Shown piece after piece: positions 44,216 to 52,925 of a stretch of 64,000 nt of DNA (its first letter is position 1; each line of letters starts with the position of its first letter). Origin of the DNA: VFJJ01 sp031362415 (lineage in GTDB: Bacteria > Actinomycetota > Acidimicrobiia > IMCC26256 > VFJJ01); contig JANLSK010000133.1 in NCBI GenBank assembly GCA_031362415.1, forward strand, positions 1 through 64,000, in the 5' to 3' direction. Position numbers and translations under genes: made by a program. A model generated the notes under the pieces. That model was not told the origin of the DNA, searched no databases, and saw nothing but the letters and a program-made list of their open reading frames with translations.

Positions 44216-44662
44216 ATGAAGGTCGTACTGCGAGCAGACGTACCCGATGTGGGTACTCGCGGCGATGTGGTTGAGGTGGCCGACGGCTACGGACGTAACT
44301 TCCTCCTCGCTCGCGGGTTGGGGATCGCCGCGTCGAAGGGCGCCATTGCCCAGGCCGAGACGATGAAGCGGGCCAGCGCCAAGCGCGACCAGCGCGATCG
44401 TGAGAACGCGGCTCGGGTGTCGGGGTTGTTGACGGCCAAGGCCATCCGCATCCCGGCTCGGGCCGGCGACGACGGTCGGCTCTTCGGGTCGGTGACCGCC
44501 ATCGCCATCGCCGAGGCCGTCGTGGCCCAGACCGGCGTCGAGATCGATCGGCGCAAGCTCGTGCTCGACGAGCCCATCCGGTCCCTCGGCGTGCACAGCG
44601 TCGTGATCAAGCTCCACTCCACCGTGGAGACCACGCTCACCCTCGAGGTGGTCGTCCAGTAG
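44216..44662 (+). CDS. rplI: 50S ribosomal protein bL9
   Basis: A 148-residue large-subunit protein with the N-terminal domain (MKVVLRADVPDVGTRGDVVEVADGYGRNFLLARGL) and the C-terminal domain (RLFGSVTAIAIAEAV). The long helix connecting them is seen at residues 40-75. It starts two bases after the rpsR stop and ends the ribosomal-protein operon before a gap to dnaB. Confidence 0.97.
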   Translation: MKVVLRADVPDVGTRGDVVEVADGYGRNFLLARGLGIAASKGAIAQAETMKRASAKRDQRDRENAARVSGLLTAKAIRIPARAGDDGRLFGSVTAIAIAEAVVAQTGVEIDRRKLVLDEPIRSLGVHSVVIKLHSTVETTLTLEVVVQ

Positions 44663-44830
44663 TCGGTGCCAGCTCGGTGCCATCGCAGTACCGGGTCCGG
44701 GTCGGGTCCGAGTCGGGGCCTGCGGGTCTTGGGGCGGCGAGCATGGAAGTGAGAACGGGTCGCGGCGGGCTCTTCGGGGTCCGCCGCCTCGCGTCGGGTC
44801 TTGCGTGTGACCGGTTGATCTGCCATGATA

Positions 44831-44844
44831 CGAACATTCGTTCG
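44831..44844. promoter_or_regulatory. candidate LexA (SOS) box
   Basis: CGAACATTCGTTCG matches the actinobacterial SOS core CGAAC-N4-GTTCG. It lies 293 bases before dnaB. A short minus-strand frame starts six bases away but runs into antisense of rplI, so the box may serve dnaB or a lost gene. Confidence 0.5.
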
Positions 44845-44942
44845 CACGTCGAGGCCGGAGCGAAGCGGTGGACCTCGCGGCCGTCACCGAGCCCTGGTGG
44901 AGGCAGGTACGCCGCTCGAGGCGAGCGGTCGATCGGTGGCCG

Positions 44943-45029
44943 TTGTCCACCGTCTGTCCACAGGCTGGAGCGCTCACCCACACCGTCGTCCACAACAAAG
45001 TCACAGGGTTGTTCCCCTCGTTGTCCACA
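44943..45029 (+). promoter_or_regulatory. DnaA-box row upstream of dnaB
   Basis: TTGTCCACC (44943), CTGTCCACA (44954), TCGTCCACA (44986) and TTGTCCACA (45021) all read in the same direction. Starts are 11, 32 and 35 bases apart, close to whole helical turns for the first three. The last is a perfect actinobacterial box. DnaA probably controls dnaB transcription here, or this is a secondary DnaA-binding cluster. Confidence 0.6.
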
Positions 45030-45136
45030 GGGTGTTCATGTCATGCTCCCTGCCGGGGAGGCAGGGTCCGAGCGGATGTCGACCGGCGCACGATCTGTCG
45101 TGACGTCGGCGGGAAGACCAGGAGGGCCGGGAGCTT

Positions 45137-46555
45137 GTGGCGCAGTCGATAGCGGCGCGTCGCGTTCAGGGTGGTGGTGTCAGGGGCTCGCACGACGAGC
45201 CGCTCGCGCCCGAGCGTTCGAGCGCGAGGCCATCGGGGCGGGTCCCGCCCCACAACCTGGAGGCCGAAGAGTCGTTGCTGGGGGCGATGCTGCTCTCACG
45301 CGAGGCCGTGGCGGTGGCGCTCGAGCAGCGCATCAAGCCCGAGGACTTCTACAAGCCGGCCCACGGACACATCTTCGAAGCCATCCACCTCCTGTATGGC
45401 CAGGGCGAGCCCGTCGACCCGATCACCGTGGCCGAGGCGCTCCGCCGGGCCGACGTGCTCGAGGGCATCGGCGGCAGCCAGGCCCTGGTGCGCATCCAGA
45501 ACGCCACGCCGGCGAGCACCAACGCGGCGCATTACGCCCGCATCGTCGAGGACTTGGCGCTGTTGCGCCGCCTGATCGGTGCAGCCGGTGAGATCGCCGA
45601 GCTGGCCTACGACGAGCCCGACGAGGTGGGCGATGCCCTCGACCGGGCCGAGACCCTGATCTTCGAGGTCTCGCAGCGACGGGTCACCGATTCGATGCGT
45701 GATCTCGGGCAGGTCCTCGAGATCAGCCTCGACCAGCTCGAAGCGCTCTACGACCGCGGGTCGTCGATCACCGGGGTCCCGAGTGGGTACAAGGATCTCG
45801 ATGAGCTCCTGCTGGGGTTCCAGCCCTCCGCGCTCATCGTGGTGGCCGCCCGTCCGGGCATGGGCAAGACCTCGTTCGCGCTCGGCGCGGCCGTCCACGC
45901 CGCCATGGAGGCCCGCAAGCCCGTCGTCTTCTTCTCGATGGAGATGGGCCATGTGGAGCTCACCCAGCGGCTCCTGGCGTCGGAGGCCCGGGTCGACTCC
46001 ACCAAGCTGCGGCGGGGGAACCTGGCCGACAGCGACTGGCCCCGTATCAGCCAGGCCGTGGGTCGCCTCGCCGAGGCTCCGTTCTTCATCGACGACAACC
46101 CCCATTGCACCGTCATGGAGATGCGGGCCAAGTGCCGGCGCATCAAGGCCCGTGAAGGCGATCTCGGCCTCATTGTCGTCGATTACCTCCAGCTCATGAG
46201 CTCGTCACGCCGGTCCGAGAACCGGCAGGTGGAGGTGGCCGAGATGTCCCGGGGGCTGAAGATCCTCGCCCGTGAGCTCGAAGCGCCGGTGATCGCGCTC
46301 TCGCAGCTCAACCGAGGCGTCGAGTCTCGTCAGGACAAGCGCCCCTTGCTCGGTGACCTCAGAGAGTCGGGCAGCATCGAGCAGGACGCCGACGTGGTGA
46401 TGTTCATCTACCGCGACGAGATCTACAACACCGACTCACCCGACCGGGGCATCGCCGAGATCATCGTGGCCAAGCACCGCGCCGGTCCCACGGGTGCGGT
46501 CCGGTTGGCGTTCCTCGACCACTACACCAAGTTCGCCAACATGGCTCGGGAGTGA
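45137..46555 (+). CDS. dnaB: replicative DNA helicase DnaB
   Basis: A 472-residue hexameric helicase. The N-terminal domain (40-140) shows VPPHNLEAEESLLGAMLLS, the RecA-like domain carries Walker A ARPGMGKTSFALG (near 240) and the C-terminal SGSIEQDADVVMFIYRD and IVAKHRAGPTGAVRLAF. No intein is present. The GTG start at 45137 follows GGGAG. The protein has a 30-residue basic N-terminal extension. DciA, encoded near gyrB, is its likely loader. Confidence 0.97.
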   Translation: MAQSIAARRVQGGGVRGSHDEPLAPERSSARPSGRVPPHNLEAEESLLGAMLLSREAVAVALEQRIKPEDFYKPAHGHIFEAIHLLYGQGEPVDPITVAEALRRADVLEGIGGSQALVRIQNATPASTNAAHYARIVEDLALLRRLIGAAGEIAELAYDEPDEVGDALDRAETLIFEVSQRRVTDSMRDLGQVLEISLDQLEALYDRGSSITGVPSGYKDLDELLLGFQPSALIVVAARPGMGKTSFALGAAVHAAMEARKPVVFFSMEMGHVELTQRLLASEARVDSTKLRRGNLADSDWPRISQAVGRLAEAPFFIDDNPHCTVMEMRAKCRRIKAREGDLGLIVVDYLQLMSSSRRSENRQVEVAEMSRGLKILARELEAPVIALSQLNRGVESRQDKRPLLGDLRESGSIEQDADVVMFIYRDEIYNTDSPDRGIAEIIVAKHRAGPTGAVRLAFLDHYTKFANMARE

Positions 46556-46590
46556 CGGGGGCCCGTCGTCGCTTCGGTAGACGTTGTCGT

Positions 46591-46619
46591 CCGGCTGGTT
46601 CCGTCGACGGCTCAGCCGG
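46591..46619. terminator. possible terminator hairpin between dnaB and PAS gene
   Basis: CCGGCTG and CAGCCGG form a 7-bp stem with a 15-base loop between the convergent genes and overlap the last codons of the PAS/GGDEF gene. Weak evidence. Confidence 0.35.
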
Positions 46620-47562
46620 CCTGGGCCAGTGCAGCGGACGAGACCGCCCGGGTGCTCGCCGAGGACGACGGAAGGGCCCGGGCGAGCACGCTGCGAGGAT
46701 CGTCGCCAGCGCGGGCCAACACGGTGGTGACCGTGAGCGAGACCTCGACCTGAGCGCGCCTGATGGTGTACGGAATCGACACGGCCGATTCGAGCCGAGC
46801 GGCGACGAGATCGAGGACGGCGACACCGTCGAGCCCGTCGAGCACCGCGATCAGGTGGTCGGGATCGACCCTCGAGATGGTGTCGGACGGGCGGGTGCAG
46901 CGCTGGGCCCGATCGGCGAGCTCGAGGACGACAAGGTCGGCGCCGGAGCGTCCGTGCACCCGCCGGACGTGCGCGACGTCGTCGATCGCCAGCACCACGA
47001 GGCCCACGGCCCGGGCGTCGCGACGGGAGCGTTCGAGGGCGTGACCGAGGCGATCGGCCACGAGGACCGGGCCCGGCAGGCCCGTGAGCCCGTCGCGCCA
47101 GGGCGACGGCGAGGTGGATGGGGATGGGCCGGGGCCGGGCAGACCGACGAACAGCGCCATGCCGCTGCAGCCGCGTTCGTCGATCAGTGATTCGAAGCGC
47201 ACGGCGATCTCGTGGACGGCACCGAGCGCGTCGACCCGGCGGACGTCGAGCTCGCACTCGTCGGCGCGGCCGTGACGGATCCGGTCGCGGACGCGGTTGA
47301 CGAGGTCGCGATCGTCGGGATGGAACAGCTCGACCATCCTGCGGCCGACCAGCGCGTCGGGTGTGGTCTCGAACACGGCGGCGACGGCGGCGCCGGCCTC
47401 GGCCACGAGCCCCGAGGGCCGACACAGGAGTGACGCCCGGGCGGTGATCGCCGAGGCCGTGGACGGGGTGACGCCCCGGGGCCGAGTCGAGACACCAGCT
47501 GCGCTGGAGGCGCTCGGGACACTGGAGGCACTGGTGACGGTGGAGGCAGGCTGATCGTTCAT
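46612..47562 (-). CDS. PAS and degenerate GGDEF domain protein
   Basis: A 316-residue protein. A PAS-like domain (about 55-145) is suggested by AAVFETTPDALVGRRMVELFHPDDRDLV. A GGDEF-like domain (155-300) begins DGLTGLPGPVLVADRLGHAL, but the GGDEF motif itself reads RVDPD, so cyclase activity should be lost; it may bind GTP or c-di-GMP, or act as a scaffold. No transmembrane segment is seen. Start is ATG 47562. It is convergent to dnaB. Confidence 0.75.
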   Translation of the reverse strand: MNDQPASTVTSASSVPSASSAAGVSTRPRGVTPSTASAITARASLLCRPSGLVAEAGAAVAAVFETTPDALVGRRMVELFHPDDRDLVNRVRDRIRHGRADECELDVRRVDALGAVHEIAVRFESLIDERGCSGMALFVGLPGPGPSPSTSPSPWRDGLTGLPGPVLVADRLGHALERSRRDARAVGLVVLAIDDVAHVRRVHGRSGADLVVLELADRAQRCTRPSDTISRVDPDHLIAVLDGLDGVAVLDLVAARLESAVSIPYTIRRAQVEVSLTVTTVLARAGDDPRSVLARALPSSSASTRAVSSAALAQAG

Positions 47563-47722
47563 CGTCGAGGACGGTACGGGCCGCTGCGTCAACGAGGGGT
47601 CATGCGAACCTTAGGAACGGGCAAGGTCGGCTTGGCTGAGCTGCGGTCTCGGCCGGCTGGCCGCTCCGTCGTTGCGGATCTTCCTCGCCCATTTCCGGCC
47701 TCCGCCGCCGAGGTGCAGGCCG

Positions 47723-48757
47723 TCAGCGGAACGCGGGGAGGACCTGATCAGCGAAGGTGCGCATCCACTGCTCCTGGTCGCTCACGAACTGCGCAACGAC
47801 GAGGTTCGTGGCACCGATGGAGGCCACCTCTCGGAGTCGATCGATGCAGTGCTCGGGTGGCCCGGTGATCGTGCCCTGCCGGGCCAGGAAGTTGCGCAGC
47901 CCGTACTTGGCGAGGAGAGCGTTGTTGGGGTTCTCGGCGCCGGGTTGGGCGTGATGGCGCGACTGGTACTCGCCCATGAGCCGGGTCATGGGCTCCTTTA
48001 GCTCCTCGGGCAACCCCTTGCCCTCCAGGGTGAAGCGATAGACGTGATTGGCCGTGCCGGCCAGAACCGAGGAGATCGAGTCGATGCCCGCTCGCTCGGT
48101 GGGGGCGAACAGGAGGTTGGCCATGCACCAGATCTCGATGTCGTCGATGGTGCGACCCGCCTCGGCAGCCCCCACCCCGATGTGCTCTCGGGCCACGGCC
48201 ATGCGCTCGGGCGTGAGGGAGTTCGAGAGGATGACCCCGTCGGCGATGCGTCCGGCGAGACGCTGGGTGCGAGGGCCCTCGGCGGCGATCCACACCGGGA
48301 CCCGTCGGGCGTCGGCACCGAGCCAGTGCAGCCCGATGCGCTGGCCGTCCCAGTCGACCGTCTCCCCGGCGCTCAGGCGGGTGACGGCGCTGGCGTAGGC
48401 CCCGATCTCGTCGACGGTGCCCGCGCGGACGCCGATGTTGCGCAGGGCGCTGTCGCCCGAGGCCAGTCCGTACCGGAAGCGGCCGCCCGAGATCTGCTGC
48501 ACGCCGGCCGCGGCCGAGGCGGTCACCGCAGGATGACGGGTCATCGGGTTCGACACGGTGATCGCCAGATCGGGCCGGGTGGTGTGGCAGGCGGCGAACG
48601 TCATCATCGTGAAGCACTCGGCCCACAGCGATTGGGAGTCGCCACAGGTGAGGAGATCGAAGCCCGAACCTTCGGCCGTCGCCAGCCACCGGCGGTAGTC
48701 GTCGAAGCGGCGGATGGTCGTTCCCGTGCCGAAGCGCATCGGCGGTGTGTCCATCAC
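47723..48757 (-). CDS. LLM-class F420-dependent oxidoreductase
   Basis: A 344-residue TIM-barrel enzyme of the luciferase-like monooxygenase class, in actinobacteria mostly F420-dependent. Typical segments are AEGSGFDLLTCGDSQSLW, HPAVTASAAAGVQQISGGRFRYGLASGD and VPVWIAAEGPRTQRLAGRIADGVILSN. The substrate is unknown. Start is GTG/ATG at 48757 region. It stands alone with short gaps on both sides. Confidence 0.88.
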   Translation of the reverse strand: MMDTPPMRFGTGTTIRRFDDYRRWLATAEGSGFDLLTCGDSQSLWAECFTMMTFAACHTTRPDLAITVSNPMTRHPAVTASAAAGVQQISGGRFRYGLASGDSALRNIGVRAGTVDEIGAYASAVTRLSAGETVDWDGQRIGLHWLGADARRVPVWIAAEGPRTQRLAGRIADGVILSNSLTPERMAVAREHIGVGAAEAGRTIDDIEIWCMANLLFAPTERAGIDSISSVLAGTANHVYRFTLEGKGLPEELKEPMTRLMGEYQSRHHAQPGAENPNNALLAKYGLRNFLARQGTITGPPEHCIDRLREVASIGATNLVVAQFVSDQEQWMRTFADQVLPAFR

Positions 48758-48857
48758 CCCACGCTACGACCGGGGCCGCTCCTGGCGACACGCTGCCCAA
48801 GCCACGCGGCGACCCACGCGTGAACTCAACCGGCCCCCGGGCGGCAGCCTTCGTGCT

Positions 48858-49091
48858 TCAGTGGCAGGCGCAGGACCCGCAACCGCCGCCCATCGACGAT
48901 GCGGGGCTGCTGCTGGCGGCCGATGACGACGACGAGGGCCCGCCGGCGTTGACGGACGCGAAGGCCGACAGCACCCGGCGGGAGTCGTCGTGGCCGTGCG
49001 GGCACGAGGCGGGCAGCGACGACTCCGCCATGGGCCGGCGGGCCTCGAAGACGACATCGCAGGTTCGGCAGCGGTACTCGTAGAGCGGCAT
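48858..49091 (-). CDS. FmdB-family zinc-ribbon regulator
   Basis: A 77-residue protein that starts MPLYEYRCRTCDVVFEARRPM and has the second cysteine-histidine site CPHGHDD, the FmdB zinc ribbon. The C-terminus ends in Ser repeats and a cysteine-rich GGGCGSCACH. FmdB proteins are putative regulators with no settled role. Confidence 0.85.
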   Translation of the reverse strand: MPLYEYRCRTCDVVFEARRPMAESSLPASCPHGHDDSRRVLSAFASVNAGGPSSSSSAASSSPASSMGGGCGSCACH

Positions 49092-49322
49092 GCCCCGAGC
49101 CTATCGGCGCCCGTCCGGCGCGTCACACGCCGATGCCGGCCGAGGCCCACGCTGCTGCCTGCCTTCGCCGGGTGCTGCCGGGCGCCGGGGCTCGGGGTTC
49201 GCCGCTATGTCGGGCCCATCGGCCCGCGATGTCGGGACCGCGGTCGGTTGGCCCGGGCACCGGCGCAGCGGACACTGAGAACAGGATCAGCACCCACCAA
49301 CCGTCCGTTCGAGGAGTTCGAC

Positions 49323-50447
49323 ATGGAACAACCTGCGCGTTCACGAGCCGCGACATCGACGTCGACCACGGCGTGGGCGGCGCTCACCACCGTGCTCGTG
49401 GTCGCGGCGACGATCCTGAGCGTGTCGGCGCTGGTGAACGACGACACCACCGAGAGCGTGAAGGCGGTGGTCCCGGCGGCCGATGCCACCGCAGGCGCAG
49501 TCGGCTCCGGAAGCGCGCCCGTCGCGCCCGCACCCCCGCCCGCGCCCGCCTTCGACTTCAACGCCGCCGCGTCCGAGGGGTTCGTGGCCCGCGATCCCGC
49601 GCTGGGGCCGGCCGAGGAGGGTACCGTCCACGAGCTCACGCTGCGCGCCACCGAGGAGCCCGTCGAGATCGCGCCCGGGGTCACCCAGGACATGTGGACC
49701 TTCGGCGGCACGGTGCCCGGTCCCACGCTTCGGGGTCGGGTCGGCGACACCTTCCGGGTGACCCTCGTGAACGACGGCCAGGCCGGCCACTCGATCGACT
49801 TCCACGCGTCCAAGGTCGCCTGGAACGACGAGATGCGCACGATCGCTCCGGGAGAGTCGCTCGTGTACGAGTTCACGGCCAAGCACGCCGGGATCTACAT
49901 GTACCACTGCGGCACGGCGCCGGCGCTGCACCACATCGGCAACGGGATGTACGGGGCCATCGTCGTCGACCCCCCCGAGCTGGCACCCGTCGACCACGAG
50001 TACGTGCTCGTGCAGTCGGAGCTCTACGCCGGCGTCGACGGAGCGCTGGCCGAGCTGACCCCGATGGTGGAGGAGGACTGGGACGCCGTGGTGTTCAACG
50101 GTTACGTGAACCAGTACCGCGATGCGCCCATCCGGGTCGAGACGGGCGAGCGCATCCGGGTCTGGGTGCTCGACGCCGGGCCCTCGGAAAACTCCTCGTT
50201 CCACATCGTCGGCACGATCTTCGACACCGTCTTCAAGGAGGGGTCGATCGTCCTCGAGCCCGACGAACGCCAAGGTGGTGCCCAAGCCCTCGATCTGCAG
50301 CCCGCACAAGGCGGGTATGTGGAGTTCACGTTTGACGAGGACGGGCTGTACCCGATCGTGACCCACAAGTTCGCCAACGTGGGCAAGGGTGCGCTCGGAC
50401 TGTTCCAGGCCGGCGAGGTGACCCCCGCCGACGGCGCGGCCCACTGA
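49323..50447 (+). CDS. NirK-like two-domain multicopper oxidase, membrane anchored
   Basis: A 374-residue protein with an N-terminal transmembrane anchor (residues 17-40), an Ala/Pro linker to about 75, then two cupredoxin domains. Copper ligands are all there: HSIDFHA gives the type 1 His, the catalytic Asp and a type 2 His; YHCGTAPALHHIGNGM gives type 2 His and type 1 Cys, His and Met; FHIVG and THKFANVGKG give the second-domain histidines. This set is that of NO-forming nitrite reductase. A related copper oxidase cannot be excluded. ATG 49323 is the start. Confidence 0.82.
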   Translation: MEQPARSRAATSTSTTAWAALTTVLVVAATILSVSALVNDDTTESVKAVVPAADATAGAVGSGSAPVAPAPPPAPAFDFNAAASEGFVARDPALGPAEEGTVHELTLRATEEPVEIAPGVTQDMWTFGGTVPGPTLRGRVGDTFRVTLVNDGQAGHSIDFHASKVAWNDEMRTIAPGESLVYEFTAKHAGIYMYHCGTAPALHHIGNGMYGAIVVDPPELAPVDHEYVLVQSELYAGVDGALAELTPMVEEDWDAVVFNGYVNQYRDAPIRVETGERIRVWVLDAGPSENSSFHIVGTIFDTVFKEGSIVLEPDERQGGAQALDLQPAQGGYVEFTFDEDGLYPIVTHKFANVGKGALGLFQAGEVTPADGAAH

Positions 50448-50475
50448 CGGTCGACGGTCGACGGATGCCGGGGGG

Positions 50476-50616
50476 TCAGTCCCGGGGTGCCCGGGTCGCC
50501 ATGATGTCGAGCCGGACGTCGTCGAGCGTGCGATCACCGACCCGTGCGCACACCGCGTCGACCAGCTCGTCGTGGAGCTCCGTCGGGATCTGGGCCACGA
50601 CGGTGCGCAGCGTCAC
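50476..50616 (-). CDS. small conserved-looking protein downstream of nucS
   Basis: A 46-residue frame from GTG 50616, MTLRTVVAQIPTELHDELVDAVCARVGD and on to MATRAPRD, with a GGAGG 11 bases upstream. It has the look of a helical polypeptide (LHDELVDAVCARVGDRTLDDVRLDI) rather than shadow sequence. It follows nucS by about 40 bases on the same strand. I do not know the family; a DNA-associated helper of NucS is only speculation. Confidence 0.45.
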   Translation of the reverse strand: MTLRTVVAQIPTELHDELVDAVCARVGDRTLDDVRLDIMATRAPRD

Positions 50617-50659
50617 CGGCCACGAATCCTCCGAGTCCTCTCGGCGATGCGTTCGGCCC

Positions 50660-51319
50660 TCAGAACAGGCGCAGGGGGGCGATGTGGGTGCCGCGCAGCT
50701 CGTCGAGGTTGACCTCGACGCATTCGATGCCGCGGCTCTCGGCGAAGACCTTGGCTTGGGGCTTGATCCTGGTGGCCACGAACATCCCCCGGGTCGGAGC
50801 GAGGCGGGTGTCGCGGTCGAGGCGTTCCTGGTAGCGCACGAGCTGCTCGACCCCGGCGATGTCGCCGATCCGCTTGATCTCGACCACGACAGCCCGTCCG
50901 GAGCTGTCGCGGCACAGGAGATCGACGGGGCCAATGTCGGTGGGGTACTCCCGGCGCACGAGCACGAGGTCGTCGCGCAGCGCTGCGACGCGGGCGGCGA
51001 TGAGCACCTGGAGCTCGGCCTCGACGCCGTCCTTCTCGAGACCGGGCTCGAGACCCAGATCGACATCGTGGTCATGGAGCACGTCGTGCAGCTCGATGCG
51101 CAGCGTCTCGCCCTTGGGATTGCTGATGACGATGGTGCCGTCACATTCCTTCACCGTGCACGGCGGGTTCATCCAGTTGAGCGGCTTGTACGCCAGGCTG
51201 TCGGCGTGGACGGCCACCGAGCCGTCGGCCTTGAACAGCACCAGCCGGCGGGCCGGGTCGAGCCGGGCGGCCAGACGGCCCTCGTAGCTGACCGAGCACA
51301 CCGCAACCAGGATCCGCAC
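50660..51319 (-). CDS. nucS: mismatch-specific endonuclease NucS (EndoMS)
   Basis: A 219-residue endonuclease that cuts both strands at mismatches and replaces MutS/MutL in actinobacteria and archaea. The N-terminal domain shows RRLVLFKADGSVAVHADSLAYKPLNWMNPPC; the C-terminal nuclease shows the PD-(D/E)xK features DIGPVDLLCRDSSGRAVVVEIKR and LVRYQERL. The C-terminus ends in PLRLF, a clamp-binding-like peptide. GTG 51319 (VRILVAVCSVSYEG) fits the family start. dnaN, its sliding-clamp partner, is in this window. Confidence 0.95.
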   Translation of the reverse strand: MRILVAVCSVSYEGRLAARLDPARRLVLFKADGSVAVHADSLAYKPLNWMNPPCTVKECDGTIVISNPKGETLRIELHDVLHDHDVDLGLEPGLEKDGVEAELQVLIAARVAALRDDLVLVRREYPTDIGPVDLLCRDSSGRAVVVEIKRIGDIAGVEQLVRYQERLDRDTRLAPTRGMFVATRIKPQAKVFAESRGIECVEVNLDELRGTHIAPLRLF

Positions 51320-51440
51320 GGCGGGATCGTAGGCGCCCGATCCGTTCAGCCCGGCTCCGGGCACCCGGCGGGGTCGAGCGCGGCCGCGTGTCGTCGCGGC
51401 TGATTGACGGGCGTCCACACCGGGGCCGAGGCTGGGGCCC

Positions 51441-52631
51441 ATGCACAGCACCCTGGGTCCCGAGCTGGAAGCGTTCCGCGCCTCGTGCCGGACGGCTGCC
51501 GAGCGTCATTTCCGCCCCTTGGTCGAGCGGATCGACGGCGGGGAGGTGATCCCGGCCGAGGCCCGCGAGCACCTCGGAGCCATGGGGGCTTACGGGTTGC
51601 CGTTCCCGACCGAGGTCGGCGGCGGGGGCGGCACGTTCCTGGCCTGGGCCGTGCTGCACGAGGAGCTGGCCCGGGTGCTCCCCGTGCTGGGGCTCTACTT
51701 CCAGGTCAACTCGATCGCCGCGGGGGCCATCCTCGAGGTGGGCACGGCCGAGCAGCAGGCTCGCTGGGTGCCCGAGCTGTTCTCGGGGCGCTCGCAGGGA
51801 TTCCTGGCGTTCACCGAGCCCGACACCGGCAGCGACATCGGGATGATGCAGACCCGGGCTCGTGCGACGGCCGACGGCGGCTGGAGCATCTCGGGACCCA
51901 AGACCTGGATCTCCAATGCGGTCACGGCCGACGTGGGCCTGGTGTTCGCGCTCGTTCCCGGCGAGGGTGTCGCGGGCACCAGCGGCTCGGGGGGTGCCGC
52001 CGGCCCGGACGCTGAGGACCTGGCGATCTTCCTCGTCGATCCCCGCCGGCCCGGATTCCACGTCGGCAGCCACCTCCCGATCATGGGCCTGCGCGGAACC
52101 GAGCTGAACGAGTTGCGCTTCGACGACCTCCGTGTGCCCGCCGACGCGCTCATGGCCCGGGGTCGCCGGGCGTTCGACGTGCTGCGCAAGGTGATGTCGA
52201 TCGGCAAGGTCGGGATCTGCGCCATGTGCGTGGGCCTGATGCAGACTGCGCTCGAGGAGGCCGTGGGCTACGCCCGGCACCGGTTCCAGCGCGGGCATCC
52301 CATCCTCGACTTCCAGGCCATCCACCACCTCATCGCCGAGATGGTCGCCAGCATCGAGGCGTCGCGCCAGCTCACGTACTGGGCGGCGACGTGTCGGGAT
52401 CAGGGGATCGACGCCGTGACCGAGCTGGCGACGGCCAAGCTGTTCGTGACCAACGCCGCGCTGTCGGTGGCCCGCCAGGCGGTGTCGGTCCACGGCGTGT
52501 ACGGCATCGCCCACGGGGCGACCGTCGAGCGGTTGTTGCGCGATGCCCAGGTGTTCGAGCTGCTGGAGGGGACCTCCGAGGTGCAGCGCGAGCTGGTGAT
52601 GCGGGCCGTGCGCGACATGGGGCACGGCTGA
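51441..52631 (+). CDS. acyl-CoA dehydrogenase
   Basis: A 396-residue FAD enzyme of fatty-acid or branched-chain acyl-CoA oxidation. Marks are GLPFPTEVGGGGGTFLAWAVLHEELAR, FLAFTEPDTGSDIGMMQTRA, SGPKTWISNA and the C-terminal YGIAHGATVERLLRDAQVFELLEGTSEVQRELV with the glutamate typical of the family. The substrate chain is unknown. It is divergent from nucS. Confidence 0.92.
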   Translation: MHSTLGPELEAFRASCRTAAERHFRPLVERIDGGEVIPAEAREHLGAMGAYGLPFPTEVGGGGGTFLAWAVLHEELARVLPVLGLYFQVNSIAAGAILEVGTAEQQARWVPELFSGRSQGFLAFTEPDTGSDIGMMQTRARATADGGWSISGPKTWISNAVTADVGLVFALVPGEGVAGTSGSGGAAGPDAEDLAIFLVDPRRPGFHVGSHLPIMGLRGTELNELRFDDLRVPADALMARGRRAFDVLRKVMSIGKVGICAMCVGLMQTALEEAVGYARHRFQRGHPILDFQAIHHLIAEMVASIEASRQLTYWAATCRDQGIDAVTELATAKLFVTNAALSVARQAVSVHGVYGIAHGATVERLLRDAQVFELLEGTSEVQRELVMRAVRDMGHG

Positions 52632-52656
52632 CTCGGCTCGGCTCAGCCGGCTCGGC

Positions 52657-52857
52657 TCAGTTGATGAGGGCGGCGGCCCCGGCGATCATCACGACGAAGC
52701 CGATGAGCAGGAAGATGATCGTGCGAGCGAGGGGCTCGCGTTCGGGTGTCGAGCGGCGCCGGGCGAAGACGAGCACTCGGGAGACGAACATCGCCGCTCC
52801 GAGCGCGGTCACCAGCTCGAGCAAGACGTTGTCGTAGAAGCTCCCGGCGATCAGCAC
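52657..52857 (-). CDS. small two-helix membrane protein
   Basis: A 66-residue protein with two hydrophobic helices, VLLELVTALGAAMFVSRVLVF and TIIFLLIGFVVMIAGAAALIN, separated by a basic loop (ARRRSTPEREPLAR). The C-terminus ends in the second helix. It lies 68 bases after the NlpC/P60 gene on the same strand and may be cotranscribed with it. Not recognised. Confidence 0.6.
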   Translation of the reverse strand: MLIAGSFYDNVLLELVTALGAAMFVSRVLVFARRRSTPEREPLARTIIFLLIGFVVMIAGAAALIN

Positions 52858-52925
52858 GCCCGCGATGGTACCGATGCCACCCCAGCGCTGACGGTTGGAG
52901 CGGGGCTGCAGCCGTGCCGGAGACG

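Larger units (their letters stand above)
44663..45136. other. rplI-dnaB spacer with regulatory boxes
   Basis: A 474-base gap without a supported gene. It holds one LexA-type box (44831-44844) and four DnaA-box-like sites in one orientation (44943-45029). The first 150 bases show nothing clear. The promoter of dnaB must be here. Confidence 0.6.

Noticed and set aside
44287..44825. Minus-strand frame beginning MADQPVTRKTRREAADPEEP next to the LexA-type box
   Set aside because: After about 50 codons it runs antisense into rplI and has no recognised family; at most the start of a lost gene.
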